The notes under the pieces were generated by a model, which searched no databases, was not told where the DNA came from, and worked only from the letters and a program-made list of their open reading frames with translations. From Oncomelania hupensis (lineage: Eukaryota; Mollusca; Gastropoda; Littorinimorpha; Pomatiopsidae), in the NCBI GenBank assembly GCA_036898135.1, contig CM072511.1, forward strand, positions 26,471,564-26,535,563: 64,000 bases of DNA, read 5' to 3'. The position numbers and the translations under genes are program-made. This document shows, one piece after another, positions 44,388 to 55,409 of this stretch. Position 1 is the first letter of the stretch, and every line of letters starts with the position of its first letter.

Positions 44388-45062
44388 CTATTTTACCTTG
44401 TGATAGTCAGTCACTCTGTCAGTCGGTAGCTTACTGTAGATGTCATAAGCCTTTCCTCTAAGCCCTTGACTAAGCTTAAAAGACCAATGAGTGGGATCTA
44501 GTTTGTACTCTGTTGCTAGACGCTCAAACCTAGTCAGATAGAGATCTAGACCTTCTTCTCTCTCATTGAATGTTCCCAGTGGAAATGACATTCCTTTTAC
44601 AGGGTTGGATGCTACCTCTAGCTGATCTGAGTGGGGAGGGGTTGAGGAAGAACTTGAAGCTCCTGATCCCATTCTTCTTAGCTCTAACTCATGCTGTCTG
44701 TCTTTTTCCTTTTCTGCCCTCTCATACTCCCATCTCCTAACTTCTGCTTCTCTCTCGGCTGCTACCTTCTTCTGTTCTGCTTCTATCTCTAATTTCTTCT
44801 GCTCTCTTGCTGCTTCTAACTCTGCTTTCTTTTGCTCTGCTTCTAATGCTAATTTCTTTGCCTCTCTCTCTGCCTCTAATTCTGCCTTTCTCTGTTCTGC
44901 TTCTATTTTCTTCGCCTCTCTTTCTGCTGCTCTCTCTGCCTTAGCTTCCTGTTTCTCTACCTCTGCATTTATATACGCAATTAGGTCTGCCCCTGCTAAG
45001 TGTAAAGCTTCTCCTAGTTCCTTGAAACGCAATCTCAAGGCCACTGGGTCCGACATTGTCAA
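44388..45062 (-). CDS. G2 gag N-terminal part (ends at premature stop)
   Basis: 224 codons from ATG at 45062. A Lys/Glu/Ala coiled coil occupies about residues 35-145, shorter than in G1 because fewer EQKK-type repeats are present. Then come MSFPLGTFNEREEGLDLYL and LKLDPTHWSF-like capsid sequence. It ends at TAG (44388-44390), where G1 has GAG (Glu). The frame continues open on the other side of the stop and is in phase with the next entry, so this is one split gene rather than two. Confidence 0.9.
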   Translation of the reverse strand: MTMSDPVALRLRFKELGEALHLAGADLIAYINAEVEKQEAKAERAAEREAKKIEAEQRKAELEAEREAKKLALEAEQKKAELEAAREQKKLEIEAEQKKVAAEREAEVRRWEYERAEKEKDRQHELELRRMGSGASSSSSTPPHSDQLEVASNPVKGMSFPLGTFNEREEGLDLYLTRFERLATEYKLDPTHWSFKLSQGLRGKAYDIYSKLPTDRVTDYHKVK

Positions 45063-45425
45063 ACGTGTCTATGAACAACCTCTGAATCACGTGGAATACC
45101 AAAACACTAGCAATATTGCAATTCAATAACAACAATGCAAAGACCATAAACTTCGCAATCAATAATAGAATAAAACAAGAGTCAAATGGCATACAACAGT
45201 TACTTAAGCAAAAGCTGCAAAAGAACAATGCAACATACAGGCACAAAAATAATTGAAGCAAAAAAGTTTTTAACTAAAGAATAGTGCACCCAAACTGATC
45301 AGTGTTATACCCTTACACTATTCTAAGTTATTCTACTACTACTGTTATCTAATTTTATTGTACTTAGGTCCGGTTATACCCAATTCCTATTATACACAGA
45401 TCCTGGCTAGGCTCGCCAATTAAAG

Positions 45426-46951
45426 TGTCACGTGGGGTTTATGGGCTCTGCACAATGGAATTATGGACCCTCACGTTTATTCGGTGGGAACTGCTAGTAA
45501 GTCACCCTATGAATTACTTTAATAAATTTATTTGTTTAGCGCGTTCTGTGTTAAGGTTGGGGTACAGAAATAGATAGGAAAATGGTAAAAGATTACTGTC
45601 ACACTAGCTTTCACACGGCTATGAATCATATGTAGTCCAGCCACTTGATAACAGTTAAAATCACACATTTATTTCTTCTACTCTATACAAGATTCTCTAA
45701 GTACTAATCTAACTTAAAAAGTCTCAGTTACTGCTAATAGTTCGATCGCTGATAGTCTATGCAGCTGTTATATCTTCATCGGGCACTTGCTATAAGTTCT
45801 CATGTAGATTTGGACTACTGTGGTCCGTTTTACAGTTTCTGAAGAGTTGGACTACTGTGGTCCTGTTATGATCAGTTTAAGTGCACCTTCGGCGATTACA
45901 CTTAACTTTCTGATGGTGCGGTCGAAGTCCTTCTGTGAGGTAGCTTCTGGTACACTTGTGTCGTTGTGTAGTTGGGTTCCCTTGCCACGCTGTGGGGTCT
46001 GACAGGGTGTTTTTCAAGGTAGCTCTTTCCGACTTGTGCGGTAGAGTCTCCTCAACCAACTTGTCGTTTCTGTGGAGTGGGGCACACAGGATAGCTCGGG
46101 ATAGCTCGCCTGCTCGTCTGTAATATAAGAGACGAAATTCTGCACAACCCTGAATAATCGGTTTGTGCAGAGCGTCTCACTGAAAGCCAAAGTAGCCCTC
46201 AGTGATAGCTCCACATCTCTATACATAAGCGACGAACATTCTGCTACTTCCGGGGTCCACTGGAATCTCACTCTAAATTCCTATACATACATAAATATCA
46301 ATCGTGGCTAACTATACACATACAGAATTAATAATATTATAAACATTCAGTGGTACAGCCACTGGTCTGCAAACATATGTATATAAGTTAAACAACAGTG
46401 GTTCCGTACGGTATACAACATGGCGGCGCAACCGGTCGTGTTTCGCCTCGTGGTAGGCTCTTCCACGTGGTCCCGCAAATTCGGATTAACAATTCACATT
46501 TATGCATAGCAAATTCCACAAACATAATTTCAACAATAATATAAATATATCACGATGAAACAGAAGGGTGTTCATTTACCTGTCTGACAAGTTCAGGCCC
46601 GTGTTGACTAAATAGAATTCTGAGATTCTAAGTCCTGCTTCCTGGTCTATGAGTGAAGATAGTTCTCTGCTAGCTAAGGAGATGTTACTTCTTCCTCGTC
46701 TCACACACGACTGATTCAAACTGTGTTAGGGTCTGACACAGTCAAACTGGCTCCAACCGCTTTGCCTAAGCTCTCATTGGGTAAAATATTTACGACTCTC
46801 GCACACAGTGCTGATTAACTACGCAGCGTGGGTCGGGCTCGCGGTGTTTACTTTTATTGCTGCTGTGTTATATACTGACTCTCTACTATTACAAAAACTA
46901 CACAAGGCTGAATAGTCAATGAGCAGAGTTAAAACTAGCCAGTTCATGACA
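45426..46951 (-). repeat. G2 5' LTR (right)
   Basis: Direct copy of the left LTR. Differences seen include GTTTAGCGCG against GTTTAGCTCG near 45540 and CATATGTATATAAG against CATACATATAAG near 46375. Confidence 0.92.
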
Positions 46952-46991
46952 TTAGCCATAGCCTGACATTGTCAAAAAGGTAAACGATCTA

Positions 46992-48004
46992 TCTTTTGTT
47001 TCACCACGATTTATTGATATTATTGCTGTATTATGTTTGTGAAGTTTTTGCCATGTTTAGCATTGTGAATGTTAGCCAAACTTTGCTTGACCACGTGGAG
47101 GACACGTGACCAGTTTCGACACCATGAAGTATCCCCTACGGATCCACTCATGTTTCTCCTATGTGTATTATTGCAGACCAGTGGCTGTACCGGAGAATGT
47201 GTATAGTATTAATTACTTCTCTATGTGTGTAGTTTAGCCATGATATATATCTATGTATGTATAGAAATTATGTTGCAGATTCCAGTGGACTACGTAATTA
47301 GCAGAATGTTCGTCGCTTATATGTGTGGAGCTATCCCTGAGGGCTATTTCTGCCATCAGTGAGACGCTCTGCACACCCTTAGTGAACCCGGTGTTGCAGA
47401 AATTCGTCTCATATTTTGCAGACGAACAGGCATCGTTGGCCCGAAGCAGAAGGAAGACCATTAAGAGTCCACACTGACATTCGGCCTGCATTGGAGCATC
47501 GAGCCCTGAGCTACGATAGCCCACCAGTCTGCCAACCAGAAGACACCACCACAACACCGCTCATCTACAAGAGAGTTAAGTCAATAGAACCCGTGCACCA
47601 AAACTGCTATAGAAGGACATCAATAGTCCACTCTTCCAGAAAACTGACCAGTTGGACAGAACGCACCAGTAGCCCAATGACGAGACAGTAGCTGCATAAA
47701 CCTATCCAGGAGCGAACTATTCGAAGTTATATTTGAACATTTAAGTTAGTGTAGTGATTAGAAGATTGTGTATAGAGTAGAGGAAATAAATGTGTGATAT
47801 TTACTGTTAACAAGTGGCTGTTTCATAGCCGTGTGAGAGCTAGTGTGTCAGTGAATCTTTTACCATTGTATCCCTATCTCTGTAACCCCAGCCTAACCAA
47901 GCTAAACTTATAAATGTATTAAGATTAGTCACCGGGAGATTAACTAGCCGATCCCAACAGACGAAAGACGAGTGGGTAATAGCATTCCATTGTGCAGAGC
48001 CCAG
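46992..48004 (+). mobile_element. Diverged LTR relic related to G1/G2, opposite orientation
   Basis: On the plus strand this stretch follows the reverse complement of the G1/G2 LTR at many places. Examples are GCAGACCAGTGGCTGTACC at 47174, AGCAGAATGTTCGTCGCTTAT at 47300 (LTR: AGCAGAATGTTCGTCGCTTA), GAGACGCTCTGCAC at 47361, and TTCCATTGTGCAGAGCCCA at 47985. Divergence is heavy with indels, and both ends are incomplete. It is an old solo or partial LTR adjacent to the G2 insertion. Confidence 0.75.
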
Positions 48005-48018
48005 CAACAATAGACCCA

Positions 48019-48836
48019 CCGTCACACAACCTCCGTTTTGCAGATGACAGTGATGGATTGGCTGGAGAGGATCAAGAACTTGAACAGCTGGTACAGAGGC
48101 TTGACACCACCTCCAGAGCCTTTGGAATGGAAATAAGTGCAGAGAAGACCAAAATGAGGAACAGCAACACCAATGGCATCAACAATGACATCAAAGTCCA
48201 AGGCCAATCCCTCAACGCAGTGCATAGCTTCAAATATTTAGGAACCTTTGTATCAGACAATGGGTCCTGACAGGAAGTCCTCTCCAGGATCGCACAAACA
48301 ACTGCGGCCCTGACAAGATTGAAGCCCATTTGGAAAGACTGGACAATCAGTCTATGCTCTAAGGTAAGTCTGCTGTGCACCCTTGTCATCTCCATCTTTC
48401 TATACGCTTGCGAAACATGGACGCTCACAGCAATCCTACAACGAAGAATACAAAGCATGGAGATGAGGTGCTACAGAAGACTTCTGGGCCTTTCCTATAC
48501 CCAGCACATCACCAATGAAGAAGTCCGACTGACCATTACACAAGCCATTGGACAAAACGAGGACATGCTCGCAGTGGTGAAGAAACAGAAACTCCGATGT
48601 TATGACAAATTCACCAGAGCATCAGACCTTGCAAAGACCATCCTGCAAAGCACGGCGCAAGAAGGGAGAAGAAGAGGGAGACAGAAAAAGAGGTGGGAGG
48701 ACAACAATCGAGAATGGACTGCCTTGACACTGAGCGAAGCCTTGAGGGTTGCTGAGGACAAAGAATGATGGAGTACGCTGGTTAAACGATCGTCTGTGGT
48801 GCCCCAACGACTTTCGAGTTACGGGATAGGATAGGT
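48019..48836 (+). pseudogene. LINE reverse transcriptase C-terminal half, GGATA-tail family
   Basis: The frame runs NLRFADDSDGLAGEDQEL (the catalytic FADD block), FGMEISAEKTKM, FKYLGTFVSDNGS, a stop at 48268-48270, then LYACETWTL, RIQSMEMRCYRRLLG, VVKKQKLRCY, GRQKKRWEDN and TLSEALRVAEDKE, with a second stop at 48766-48768 and VPQRLSSYG. It ends with GGATAGGAT at about 48825. The 5' part (endonuclease and RT fingers) is missing. It is the best-preserved C-terminal copy in the window. Confidence 0.85.
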
Positions 48837-50406
48837 AACACAATTAGTCCCATCATATTTTTTCTCAGTATTTTCACAAATTCAACTAATGTTAGGCTAA
48901 CAAATTAAATGTGAAACCTTACTAAGCCTGTGGATTGGTACCATGTTATTTCCAATGGTGGTTGTTTATGCGTTTTACTGGTTAAAATAAATCCACACTA
49001 ACGAGCTTAATGTCAGTATTAGTATAAAAATGGAGAATATTGACTATGACGACCAGTATTTGTATTAATTAAGTGAATATTAAATGAACTGGACTTGATA
49101 TTGTAACTTTTTAAGTCTCATTCTTTCAATCTTGGATTTGCGGATCACGCTTCATTGCCGGTCAATCAATATGGTACTCGATCACACATGGTACCTAAGT
49201 CGTGTTGGCCTGCTTGTAGAAACTACTAGTCTCAACGGTGGGCTTGATAGAAATCTCTGACACTCCGCTAAGATGCATAGATTGTGACCTCTATTAATTA
49301 TCTGTAATTTGTCTACAGCAGGTCTTCTTGGAACAGTGAGTGTCGCTCGAAGGTCATCTTACAAAGTAACCGTGCTAAAAGACGTTCTATTAATATAAGT
49401 AATGTAAACGTGTAGAAGCAATCCATTCTTCCACACCAGTCCCCCATTCGCTCGGATTACCTCCATCCTTGAGCAACGACTCAGTCATAATTAATGTGTA
49501 GTAGGCCTACAAATTACAATAACAAGATAGAACAAACAGGCTTACCCCTGTACTGTTGCGTCATTATTGGTTGACATCGCCCGTACAGTAACCTTAATCT
49601 GCTTAAGATCTGGTAAGCCGCAATGCCGTGAATCTTCGTAACAAGTATTAGCAGACGGCATTTGGCACAGTGCATTACACCCCATAGTTGTTATATATTC
49701 CATGGTTCTCGGTATGAATATTATGTAAACAATGAACCTGAAATGCAGGATTCGTGATTGTGGTTGAAGTAATGGTGAGAGAGGACGCAAAAGGGAGGAA
49801 GTGGGTCTAAAATTATTAATTGAGCTGAAGGATGAGTATAAGTGTCAAGGAATAAGGTTTATTATGATCCAGGTTTAGGAGGCAAGCCAGGATAAAATAT
49901 ATAAAGAAGAAGAAGAAGACCCAAGCGGCTTTCATTTTCTGATTACATCGCTAAGTCCGGGCTGTCCCATTCGTCCCCTGCACGGCTTTAGCCGACTTAT
50001 CGATCGATCCCTTTCCATCTTTTCTTCATCCCTTTCACCGCCGCATCCTCATTCAGCATTATCTTGGAGCATGTAGCCTAGTCGACGACGTGGTACTCTG
50101 GTTTGGAGAATTCACTGAAACCGCAGGATAACCTTTCAGTAGTTTCTCATCAACAGAATGGCGTAGGGTTTCCATCCAATTTTGTAAATGCTTAAAATTG
50201 TGCAATGGACTAATTCTTTCTTTCTTTTTCTTTTTTTTTTAAACTCTAAATAAACAAATTGTTTTGAAACTTGGTGGTGGCGCAGACAATCAACATAACA
50301 ATGAAGTGTCATAGTTTAAATCAACATAACAATGAAGTGTCATAGTTTAGTTATCAGTCTTCAAAGGTAACGAGTTGTCGCCCTTAGCGGCTTCGCTGAT
50401 ATTAAG
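48837..50406. other. Anonymous interval
   Basis: No gene was recognised. It holds a 31 bp direct duplication at 50288-50349 (contains ACAATGAAGTGTCATAG). Confidence 0.5.
50288..50349. repeat. 31 bp tandem duplication
   Basis: Two identical units starting AATCAACATAACAATG, immediately upstream of the G3 LTR. Confidence 0.85.
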
Positions 50407-52109
50407 TGTCACAGGGCAGCTGTGAAGAAAGCCATGTAGTCTGTGTGTGAAGAGTATAGGGGCGGGGGTGGTACTGCGTGTTGCCGTATGTGTGATTATT
50501 GTTGTCTCGGGAGCGTGCAAAGCGTGGTAAACAGCATACGCCGGTTAGGCCAGGTTAGGAATGTGCTCACTATCAGCAGAACGTGTTTGACAGCAGTACA
50601 GTGTGGACAGTGTTTGTCTAGTGCTCTGTGGTTTTGCTGTGTTCTGGAATTAGGGTGGGACGGATATTAACGAAAAATAGTATCTGGTTCTGAGAAGAAT
50701 ACTAGTTTAAAGTTTGCCAATTTCTAAAGTGATACGCTCGGTTGGAGTGTAGTTGTAGAAAAGCAAGCCTATTGGTAGTGTGGTAGGTAGTATTGAGGCA
50801 TTGTCTACTACGGGAACTACACACTACCGGATTACCCTAATTGGATGTACTTTCGTAGGAGGGCAGTGGAGAAGGGCTACGGGGTGCAATTTCATGCGAA
50901 CCGTTGGGTGAGTGGATGGTGGTTTTTTCCTCACTGTGCTATAACCAAGGGCCGGCTGTTGGGGTGTTGAATGATAGCTGTGTGTGAGACAGGAGGAGGA
51001 TGAGAAAGTTTGCACTGAGGAGAGGCAGAAGAAAGGAAGAGTGCGACTGAACAAGGGAGAATGAGGGAGAAGAAAGGGGGTGGAGTGTGATGAAGGTAGG
51101 ACGGAAGTGGTTGCTGTTGTTGTCGTTGGGGATGCTTGATATGAATAATGTGTTGGTGGTTACATGTATTCATTGCAGCATCGTTCATTCCATGCATTCA
51201 TTATTTCATTGAATTGTGTGATATGTAATTGTTTCCAGTGACGATAACAGTAGAAAGCGAGAGAGAGTCAAGGACGGGGAAAATAGACTGCAGTTGGACC
51301 CCTCAAGTGTCAGAAGTTTAGTGGAGTAGCTAGTGAGAGTGGGGGGGGTAAGTGTGATGGAGGGAGGGGGACAGAATCGAGAACATGACATTTACGATGC
51401 GACAAGCATGTTACAGGTTCGTCAAGGATTGACGTCGAGGATTGAATTCGAGGCCCGAGTACGAGGATCGAATCCGAAGTTCGCAGCTCAACGTTCGTCA
51501 ATCTGCCAGTTCGTCGCTGGATAACGTGAGGCAGCAACGACGACGACACTTGGTCAAGTGGACCAAACATCATCAACATCGCCATTCGTTTGTATACCAC
51601 CTCTGTTGTCAGCGCCATCATCATCACTCCATCATCATCGTCAGTGGCGACCGCGGGTGGCAACGCTCCTTCGTTTGGACGTCAACGGAAGGGAGTGGAT
51701 ACTTTTGAGGAGACTTTACCAGGGACTGCATTTCGCCAGGTGGGCCCGTTTTGTGTTGTCCCTCTCCTACGCTTAACCTCCCCTGTCTGTTTGTGAACAC
51801 GTGCCTCGGACTTTGGCTGTGCACGTTCGATTTGAGGACGTTGGTCGATTAGCGACCCCCGATTACCCACGAACCATTGCATCGTTCCATTGACCCATTG
51901 ATTGTTTCATTACCATTTTTTCGTTTCATGTGTAAATGTTGTATGTGTATGAGTGTGTGGTATGAATGAATAAATAGCTTGAAAGTTGTATATTATTTGT
52001 TGTGTTTTCATCACTTCCGTCTGCGGGAAATCGTCATTCTTTCTGGGTTGTCTGCGTGTGGAAGTTGTTTGTTTGTGGCGTCTGCCCAGGGGGAGTCGTG
52101 GCGGTGACA
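50407..52109 (+). repeat. G3 5' LTR
   Basis: 1,703 bp, starting TGTCACAG and ending GCGGTGACA (TGTCAC..GTGACA inverted ends). AATAAA at 51969-51974 is a candidate polyadenylation signal. It matches 55410-57088 almost perfectly; one difference is GATTACCC against GATCACCC near 51862/56865. Confidence 0.92.
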
Positions 52110-52111
52110 TT

Positions 52112-52129
52112 TGGTGGAGATGCCGGGGA
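52112..52129 (+). other. G3 primer binding site, tRNA-Ala
   Basis: TGGTGGAGATGCCGGGGA starts two bases after the 5' LTR. It is the exact complement of the conserved 3' end of eukaryotic tRNA-Ala (ending TCTCCACCA). This confirms LTR boundary and element direction. Confidence 0.85.
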
Positions 52130-52492
52130 TGGTGTGAGTGTGCCCAGACGTGAAGTTGTCTCGTAATTGTCCTGTGGTGTCCGAGTGTGTGAGGCGTGAT
52201 TCGGTGAGAGTGTGCACCCCAGCGGGTGGTTGGAGGGAGTCAGGTCGCTGTTTAGCGGAGGCTCACAGCCGGCCTAGGTTCGACCACACGTGAGGGAAGG
52301 GGCCATTGCACTCTCCAACCGGTTCGCTACCTTGCAGGCCAGTTTCCACTGTTTGAGTGGGAGGAGGTGGGTGAGAGGTAAGGGAGATAGCTTAGTTTAG
52401 GTAGGTTAGTATCTAAGGCTAGGCTAGGTAAGGTAGGGTTGTAGGTTTTGAGTTGTTGTTGTTGTTGGTTGTTGTTGCTTTCCTTAAGCAGG
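52130..52492 (+). other. G3 5' leader
   Basis: An untranslated leader between primer site and the first ATG of the long frame. It has TAGGTA-rich short repeats near 52,390-52,440. Confidence 0.7.
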
Positions 52493-55330
52493 ATGGCATC
52501 GATCGAGGAGACTGAAGGACTGTCACCGATCGCGGCTCGTACGCGTTCTCGCGTGGGTGTCACGATGGACGAGCGCACGGCGGCAGCAGCTGATACGGGA
52601 GTCACCGATCTACCTTCTGCGGACGAGCGACGGAGATCGCCGGTTAGGTCATCGCGTCGTGGGTCAGTGGTCGAGGAGTTGACGACGTTCGAAGCCAGAG
52701 ACACAGTGAGTGATCCTTTTGTGACGGGATTCGGCGCGACTGGCGGGATGTCAGCAGGCACCGACTTCTACGGAGACCAGGATCGTCTGAGCGACGCGAC
52801 GAGACCGAAGAGGTTCGAGACCAACCCCTACCGTTCGATCTACAAGGTCGAGGCGGCACCGACGCCGAGGACGGGACCATTCGCGGACGAGACGCCGATG
52901 GAGCGGATCTTGAGACTCGCCAAGCGCGAAGGACTGAAGGGTCAGGCAGCGTTAGACTACGCGATAGACCAAGCGGCTAGGGAGGAGGAAGCAAACCGGA
53001 GAGAGCGGGCGAGTCGGGAAGATGCAGACCGGAGAGAGAGAGAGAGGGAGAGAGAGATGGAACACGAACTAGCGATGGCGCAGCTGACGGGGCAAGGCGC
53101 CGGGAACCGCAGGAATCGTCAACCCGAGTTCGAGACGGTCAAGCTCAGGTTACCGTTCTTCGAGGACAAGGACGACCTAGAGACCTACTTGTGTCAGTTT
53201 GAGCGATTCGCCAAGGCTCAAGACTGGAACAAGGACACGTGGGCTATCCGTTTGGGGACCTTGCTGAAAGGGAAGGCGAGGGAAGTTTACGTTGGCTTGA
53301 ACGAGGACGACTCTGCCGACTACGAGATCCTGAAGGCAGCGTTGTTGGTACGTTTCAACCTGACGGCCGAGACGTATCGGAAGAAGTTTCGCCAGCTACG
53401 AAGGGAGCCACCAGAGACTTTCAAACAGTATCTGCGGAAGTCAGAGTTGTTCCTGGAACGCTGGATGGGACTAGCGAACAAGAAGGCCACGTATGCGGAC
53501 TTACTGGACCTGGTGCTGATGGAGCAGATGGTCAACGGTTTGACACCAGAACTGGTCACGTTCGTGCGCGAACGCAACCCAGCAACGGTGGAGGAGGCCG
53601 CGACGTTAGCACAGCAGTACGTCGACGCCAGGGCGGGGACCAACCTACGTTTCCCACCACGTCAACCCTTTACACCCAGGGACAAGAGCGAGGGTCGCCA
53701 GCCAGCGGGACCACGACCCAACTCGCCGGACAAGCGTGAATGCTATAGCTGCGGACAGAAAGGGCACTTGAAGCGGGATTGTCCGAAACGCAGCGAGCGA
53801 GGTGGGGCAGCGTTGCGCATCTTGAAGGAGGCAGGCAAGGAGGGAGATCCTCGGTTCCAGAGCCAAGTGGTAGTGGAAGGTGTTCCGCTGACGGCTGTGA
53901 GGGACACGGGGGCCGACTTGATTTGCCTGCGGAAAGGAGAGGTTGCCAACCTTGTCTACACAGGACGCACGCGGCGTGTCGGATTCGCCATTCGCCAGCT
54001 ATCCAAGTCTCTGCCGACAGCGTGGGTACAGTTGGAGTCACCGTTCTACACCGGGAGAGTGGAGGTAGTGGTGGTACCCGACCTGATCTACCCAGTGGTG
54101 ATCGGCAACTGGGCGAGGACGGAACGGCAACCAGACACAGCACTGCCAGTGTTCGTCGAGGGAACCGCAGAGTGTTGCGCCGTGCAGACGCGAGCGCAAG
54201 CAGCCAGAGAGGCAGACGCTGCGGAACCAGTGGTAGTCGGACCGAGCAAGAGCGTCGTCGCGACGCCGAAGGAGATGCGCCAACTGCAGTTGGAAGACGG
54301 CGGGCTTGCGAAGGTGCGACAGCTAGCGGATCGGAAGGCAGGAAAGGAGCAGCGAGGCAAAGGGCAAGTGGCATTTGTCTGGAAGCGGGGCTTGTTGTAC
54401 CGCGAGTACACAGGACAGGACAAAGTGAATCGCAGCCAGTTGGTGGTACCAGCCAAGTGTCAGTCGGAGGTGCTACGCACGGGACACGACACACCTACGG
54501 CTGGACATCTGGGAGCCAAGCGGACCCTGGATCGCGTGTGGGCCGAGCACTACTGGCCAGGGATGTGCCGTGATGTGAGAAAGTACTGTGCTTCATGCGA
54601 CGTGTGCCAGCGAACGACGCCAAAGGTGAGAGCCAGGAAGGTACCAGTGCAGAGAGTCGGCAAGAACAGGAAACCGTACCACACGATCGTGCTGAAACGC
54701 TACGTAGAACGTAGAGCGGAACCAGAGGCGACGGTGGCAGTGGTGTTGGACCAGGCAGAAACAGAGGGGGCATCAGGCATCAGCTACCAGGACACCGTAC
54801 CACTGACACCGCTACGAGCGAGCGAAGGGCGTGTGGACGTACAGATAGACCCGTCGCTGTATGCACATCATCGGAGCCAGCTACGGGGAGTGAGTCAACA
54901 GTACGCGAGTCAGCTGACAGATCGACCCCAGCGCACCAGCGTGGACGAATGCGAAGTGGAATTGACTGACGACAGCGCTGTTCGCGTGCACCAGCATCCG
55001 CTACCATTCTCACAGATGGAAGTCGTCAAGGGTGAAATGGAATCGATGCTGGAGTCCGGGGTGATCAAGTCTTGTACATCGCCGTATAGCGCACCGATCG
55101 TGCGAGTAAGGAAGAAGGGAGAGGTCAACAGGACGGATGACTGCCAGGAAGCCTTGGATGACGTGAAGAGAGCGCTGACAAGTGAGCCAGTGGTAAAGCT
55201 ACCAGTATTGGACGAGGAGTTCATCCTGAGAACGGACGCACCTCAACAGTGCCAGACTCACCCGATGGGCTATGCAGTTGCAGGCCTAGGTCTTCACAGT
55301 TCGACCGATTCCGGGGAGAGACAACATTGA
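52493..55330 (+). CDS. G3 gag-protease-(integrase, RT, RNase H remnants) polyprotein
   Basis: 945 codons from ATG at 52493; the frame is open 45 bp further upstream but without ATG. A basic Ser/Arg/Asp N-terminus and an Arg/Glu coil (~53,000-53,070) precede the gypsy gag (LPFFEDKDDLETYL, TYRKKFRQL). A zinc knuckle CYSCGQKGHLKRDC is at 53741-53782; protease DTGAD starts at 53903. The integrase HHCC finger uses His at 54485 and 54506 and Cys at 54596 and 54605. The integrase core is gone and a C-terminal piece (YHTIVLKRYVERR) follows directly. RT survives only as SPYSAPIVRVRKKGE and RNase H only to RTDA (Asp 55235). The last codons are frameshifted; an NIEADFLSRSD end lies in another frame at about 55324-55358. 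Confidence 0.88.
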   Translation: MASIEETEGLSPIAARTRSRVGVTMDERTAAAADTGVTDLPSADERRRSPVRSSRRGSVVEELTTFEARDTVSDPFVTGFGATGGMSAGTDFYGDQDRLSDATRPKRFETNPYRSIYKVEAAPTPRTGPFADETPMERILRLAKREGLKGQAALDYAIDQAAREEEANRRERASREDADRREREREREMEHELAMAQLTGQGAGNRRNRQPEFETVKLRLPFFEDKDDLETYLCQFERFAKAQDWNKDTWAIRLGTLLKGKAREVYVGLNEDDSADYEILKAALLVRFNLTAETYRKKFRQLRREPPETFKQYLRKSELFLERWMGLANKKATYADLLDLVLMEQMVNGLTPELVTFVRERNPATVEEAATLAQQYVDARAGTNLRFPPRQPFTPRDKSEGRQPAGPRPNSPDKRECYSCGQKGHLKRDCPKRSERGGAALRILKEAGKEGDPRFQSQVVVEGVPLTAVRDTGADLICLRKGEVANLVYTGRTRRVGFAIRQLSKSLPTAWVQLESPFYTGRVEVVVVPDLIYPVVIGNWARTERQPDTALPVFVEGTAECCAVQTRAQAAREADAAEPVVVGPSKSVVATPKEMRQLQLEDGGLAKVRQLADRKAGKEQRGKGQVAFVWKRGLLYREYTGQDKVNRSQLVVPAKCQSEVLRTGHDTPTAGHLGAKRTLDRVWAEHYWPGMCRDVRKYCASCDVCQRTTPKVRARKVPVQRVGKNRKPYHTIVLKRYVERRAEPEATVAVVLDQAETEGASGISYQDTVPLTPLRASEGRVDVQIDPSLYAHHRSQLRGVSQQYASQLTDRPQRTSVDECEVELTDDSAVRVHQHPLPFSQMEVVKGEMESMLESGVIKSCTSPYSAPIVRVRKKGEVNRTDDCQEALDDVKRALTSEPVVKLPVLDEEFILRTDAPQQCQTHPMGYAVAGLGLHSSTDSGERQH

Positions 55331-55409
55331 AGCGGATTTCCTCAGCAGATCTGACCCTGTGGAAGTTTAGGTTTTGAACTCTCCGTAGGTTCGTCTTGGG
55401 AGGGGGGTG

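Larger units (their letters stand above)
38893..46951 (-). mobile_element. G2: near-intact Gmr1-like LTR retrotransposon
   Basis: 8,059 bp element with TTAGC on both sides (38888-38892 and 46952-46956). LTRs are 1,524 and 1,526 bp. The element strand carries gag, CCHC knuckle, protease, integrase, reverse transcriptase and RNase H in that order, in one phase from 45062 to 40584. One TAG codon at 44388-44390 breaks it. The two LTRs differ at about eight places, so it is somewhat older than G1. G1 is its close relative. Confidence 0.93.

Noticed and set aside
53670..54494. 274-codon open frame on the minus strand
   Set aside because: It is the antisense of the G3 gag-protease-integrase frame in GC-rich sequence, with no recognisable domain.
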